Below are positions 60,911 to 64,000 of a stretch of DNA of 64,000 nt, one piece after another; position 1 is the stretch's first letter; each line of letters starts with the position of its first letter. A program made the position numbers and the translations under genes. The stretch is taken from positions 3,782,001-3,846,000 of the forward strand of contig JAUDYN010000004.1 of assembly GCA_030407005.1 (NCBI GenBank), read 5' to 3'. This DNA comes from Desarmillaria ectypa (lineage: Eukaryota; Basidiomycota; Agaricomycetes; Agaricales; Physalacriaceae). The notes below the pieces were generated by a model that saw only the letters and a list, made by a program, of their open reading frames with translations, searched no databases and was not told where the DNA came from.

Positions 60911-63267
60911 CTAGTCCTCATTGACCTTAGATCGTCCGGCTCCTTCCGCCCAAGCAACTGCATCTCGTCTCCCCTTCGTAACGTCCACCCCGAACCATAT
61001 TACCAAGGAAGCAGATGAGCACAAAGCGAACAAGAATGGGAACCCCATCCAGTTGTTTCCAGTATCATCGATAATCGCTTGAATGACGTTGGGTCCGATC
61101 ATAGAAGACGCTCGATTGGATAGACCGAACAGGCCAAAGAACTGCGTGTACAGCCATTAGCATAGTAAACGATCATCATCGGGACCGGGGAAAAGACATG
61201 CACCATGTTATCGAAACCGGGTGGAGTTAGCTCGGCCATCATCGTTTGCGAGAAAGCGTAATACGGTGCTTGGAATAGACCGAAGACGATATTATAGAAC
61301 CTACATGACCAGATCGGCATGCGTCGGACCGACTGAGCAGAGAATAGTCGCACCAGAATTCCCAAGCGTTGTGAAATCTATTTATCCGCAGTTGCCTCGT
61401 CAGTACCCCAGAAACTCGAAAGCTTATGCAGGACTAGAACTTCACCCAATAGTCTCAGTCCAAATGCCTATCATGCCCCATAGCGGTATGAGGATAGTAA
61501 CCACATTCGTTACAACAAACTGGCAATCCATATTATCACTAAATGAATACATCGCACAACAAAGAAGTCCGACGTACCATTTTCTTGGTGCTGATCTTCC
61601 AGTATCTCTGAATATACCAGAAACCTAAAGTGCTGGCTGTTGAGGTAATTGCCTGAGACAGTCCAAGGTATGTATTCTGTAGGAAACTAAAGGAGAATTT
61701 TTCGTTCTGACAGATCGATACCAAGGTTCCAGTAGTGTTCAGACCCTTGACGATGTGGGGAAATGTCAGATAAATATAGCGGTAACACAAGGCGGTACAT
61801 ACATCAGCCAAGAGAAAGAAAGCGAAGAGGTATATGAACGTGTAGGGCAGCATTCTATACTGCTTCAAGGCTTGCCATATCTACAAGGAATCGTAGGAGA
61901 TCATGATAAGCAGGATATCTGAGATGGACAAACCTGTTTCCAGCCAATCGTAAAGCGGTGTTCTCCTTTGGGAACGGGCGGTCCTGGACGAGGTTGCTGG
62001 AATATAACTGTTTACGGCCATAAGGCTGATAGAATTCGGCACTTATGTTATACGCACACCACCAGATGCCAATGAGGATCCAGTACGCATTTGTTCTATG
62101 ATCCGAATGAGCAAGGCCACACCAACACAAGAAAGAGGAAAGGTGTACACACAGAACGAGGGCGTAGTTATCAACTTTCGGATTGTTCTTGAGAGGAATC
62201 AATACAGAAAGGTTCAGACACAGTATAACGACATATCCGATATTGCTATGAGTCTGGGAGCATTTTTGAGTGCCAAGTCCAAGGCAGAACTGTTGCTCTG
62301 ACCGTGCTGATGTTACTAATGCGATTCTTCTCCATACTTTCCTCCCTCTCGTACTCTTCCATAGCGATGGTTCCAGCTTCCAACTTGTCGCGTAGCTCAC
62401 GAGCATGGGCCGTGTTACGTGCAAGACGAGGGAACGCAGCGGCGTAGAAAACAAGGGTTGCACCATAAGAGATAAATCCGATCATGTACAGAGCCATGGC
62501 CGCTCCCCATCGCGAAGAATCTGCCACAAACCCATTCAGAAGGTGCATGAGAATTTCATCGAAGGGTGCTCACCCGTGAGACTCATGCTTGCGAACTGGG
62601 AAGCCCAGCATATGCAAGTAATTACAAGCAGGAGCCAGCGACCAAAAGTTCCGTAATCGGCGGCTGAGCCGATTGTTGTGAATATCATAGTCATAACCTG
62701 AGCGAAGATGAGCTGAGATCTCATTGAGCATGGGAACACTCACGGCGAAGCTGACGCCGCTCGCTACCAGAACCACGCTTGACACCGCCTTGGTTCCTCC
62801 TGCCCAAGGTACGACACATTGTCCCGAAGCATCAGCAGCATCACACGAAGAACCAGGGCCCTTGACTGGATCATAACCAGCAGCATTCGCCAGAGACTGA
62901 AATAGTGTCATAGAGTATCCATTGGGGCCAACACCCTACACCAGGGAATCGTCAAACTGATGAAACGAGTCCAACAATCAAAACGTACGTTATCGCCATT
63001 ATAGTACACTGCGAGAAGTCAATCAAAACGGATAAAGGGAGCAGGAGAAGGGCACATACGATAATAACTCCATAGTTCGCGTCGTGTCACAATGGGTTCA
63101 TTGTTGATCGAGGACACGAATTGGATGTTCTTGCTCGCGTGCTTATCAATGCCTTCTTCCTCAATATCGGAAGCGTCCTTTCCTGCAAGATTCGGGGCAT
63201 AGTGGCCAAAAGCCCTTGTATCATCGGAAATCTCGTTTGTCTCTGGTGCTGCAGCCAGCTGGGACAT
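60911..63267 (-). CDS. ATG22: Atg22-like vacuolar permease (MFS fold)
   Basis: Exports amino acids from the vacuole after autophagic breakdown. About ten exons on the minus strand from ATG 63267 to TAG 60913-60911. The cytosolic N-terminus ends in ELWSYY|LYYNGDN, joined across an intron to GVGPNGYSMTLFQSLANAAGY, the Atg22 signature. Helices and loops follow in family order: GGTKAVSSVVLVASGVSFAV, MTMIFTTIGSAADYGTFGRW, SYGATLVFYAAAFPRLARNT, YEREESMEKNRISNIST, NIGYVVILCLNLSVL, LPYTFIYLFAFFLLAD, GLNTTGTLVSICQNEKFSFS, NTYLGLSQAITSTASTLGF, FYNIVFGLFQAPYYAFSQTM and VIWFGVDVTKGRR. About twelve membrane segments. No lesion noticed. The stop lies 146 bp from the convergent thioesterase stop. Confidence 0.9.
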
Positions 63268-63825
63268 TTCGCCCGTGGTGCGAGGAATCTACGAGGGGGA
63301 AAAGAAGCGAGCAGAATCGCTGATAGCATGCTGAAAACGCATTTAAGAGAAGCATTGGTTCCTCGTGATGCCGCTGGAGTTATCATAGTAGCAATCCGGT
63401 GGTTCGACCAGATAAGGCAGATAATCAATGCTGCCGAATTCCATTTCGGCAGCCAGAGGATGTTTGTAAAGATGTTGCCTTCAGGAGACTTTGTCCCGGA
63501 CCGGCTAGCCGAGTACATACGAATCTGATCTCATCACGATCGTTGGGGTAGGATAAAGGGTGTCCCGTAACTTCTCATATCCATCTGTTTTAATAACGTT
63601 CATCATGATTGAACCTTAACGATGTACTAAATATGATTCATACAACAAGATAAGTAAAGTAATGATATAAGAAGAAAATGGTTACAAAAGAAAGTGAGTG
63701 TGTGTATGGTACAAATAATGTCCTAAGATGGCGAGGAGAATATATAGGACACGAATGAAAACACAAGGCAGAAACCAAAAAGAGTGTATTATTCCAGCGT
63801 GGGATGCCGAAGGTCCAAAGCTCGA
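63268..63825. other. Intergenic, Atg22 upstream region and 3' flank of next gene
   Basis: Upstream region of the minus-strand Atg22 gene, then the AT-rich 3' flank of the gene that enters from the right edge. No other feature. Confidence 0.5.
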
Positions 63826-64000
63826 TCATATTGCCGTCCATGGAGAAGAGGCCATAAAGCCCGTAGCCGAAACAGACCCGCTAGACACAGACCCTCTGAT
63901 GCTTTGCGCCAGAGCCTTGCGCTTATCCTCCCATGCTCTCAAGGCCCTCAGTAGTTGCACTATCTTCTCTGGCTTTCCCTGTCGAACATCGTTTATACTG
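63826..64000 (-). CDS. C-terminal end of an unidentified protein (truncated by window edge)
   Basis: The minus strand is open from the window edge to TGA 63828-63826. It encodes about 57 residues with a basic helix (KPEKIVQLLRALRAWEDKRKAL) and a Ser-rich end (SIRGSVSSGSVSATG). The composition and helix pattern support a real C-terminus, but the family cannot be recognised from this piece. Confidence 0.55.
   Translation of the reverse strand, partial: SINDVRQGKPEKIVQLLRALRAWEDKRKALAQSIRGSVSSGSVSATGFMASSPWTAI

Overview
The window is nuclear DNA of a filamentous basidiomycete, most likely an agaricomycete mushroom. The evidence is dense short genes with many 45-65 bp GT-AG introns, the sequence style of the conserved proteins, and lineage-typical families (F-box-like proteins of the LPLEITELII type, DUF4470-MYND proteins, mucin-like single-pass membrane proteins, omega-type GSTs with a CPF motif). 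I saw no rRNA, tRNA, CRISPR array or intact transposase gene. Intron boundaries were set by reading frame, splice consensus and remembered family sequence; no alignment was run, so edges may be off by a base or two.

Layout. 1-4.2 kb: end of a DUF1992 (DNAJC28-like) gene and a membrane-anchored ubiquitin protease. 4.5-10.3 kb: a tiny four-exon gene, a decayed gene and an intact F-box-like gene. 10.7-15 kb: the U5 snRNP WD40 protein, convergent with a complete cullin-1. 15.7-19.5 kb: a dead F-box copy and a tandem pair of glutathione transferases, each with a 4-nt microexon. 20-23.1 kb: a gene relic, a secreted cupredoxin-like protein and tRNA pseudouridine synthase Pus3. 23.9-29.6 kb: a zinc-site nuclear-type protein, a broken gene, ribosomal protein uL1 and a seven-helix membrane protein. 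29.9-35.7 kb: an Arb1-like protein, a GH13 alpha-glucosidase and a strikingly short SRP72, all on the minus strand. 37-43 kb: a low-complexity protein, pinin, and a decayed mucin-like membrane protein. 44.5-50.4 kb: an FAD monooxygenase, a NADAR protein and a LARP7/Pof8-like La protein. 50.5-55.8 kb: a large DUF4470-MYND gene followed by a collapsed copy. 56.8-60.8 kb: two hotdog thioesterase paralogues. 60.9-64 kb: Atg22 and the end of another gene.

Housekeeping genes (uL1, Cul1, SNRNP40, pinin, Pus3, SRP72, LARP7, Atg22) are interleaved with short-lived accessory families. The accessory families repeatedly show local duplication followed by decay: the F-box, GST, DUF4470-MYND and thioesterase families each have two copies here. 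Decay is by small indels, stops and deletions, not by an obvious blanket of C-to-T changes. The most unusual items are the microexon GST pair, two GC-AG introns, the gutted SRP72, an expanded intron in one thioesterase, and a tiny multi-exon gene that ordinary gene callers would miss.
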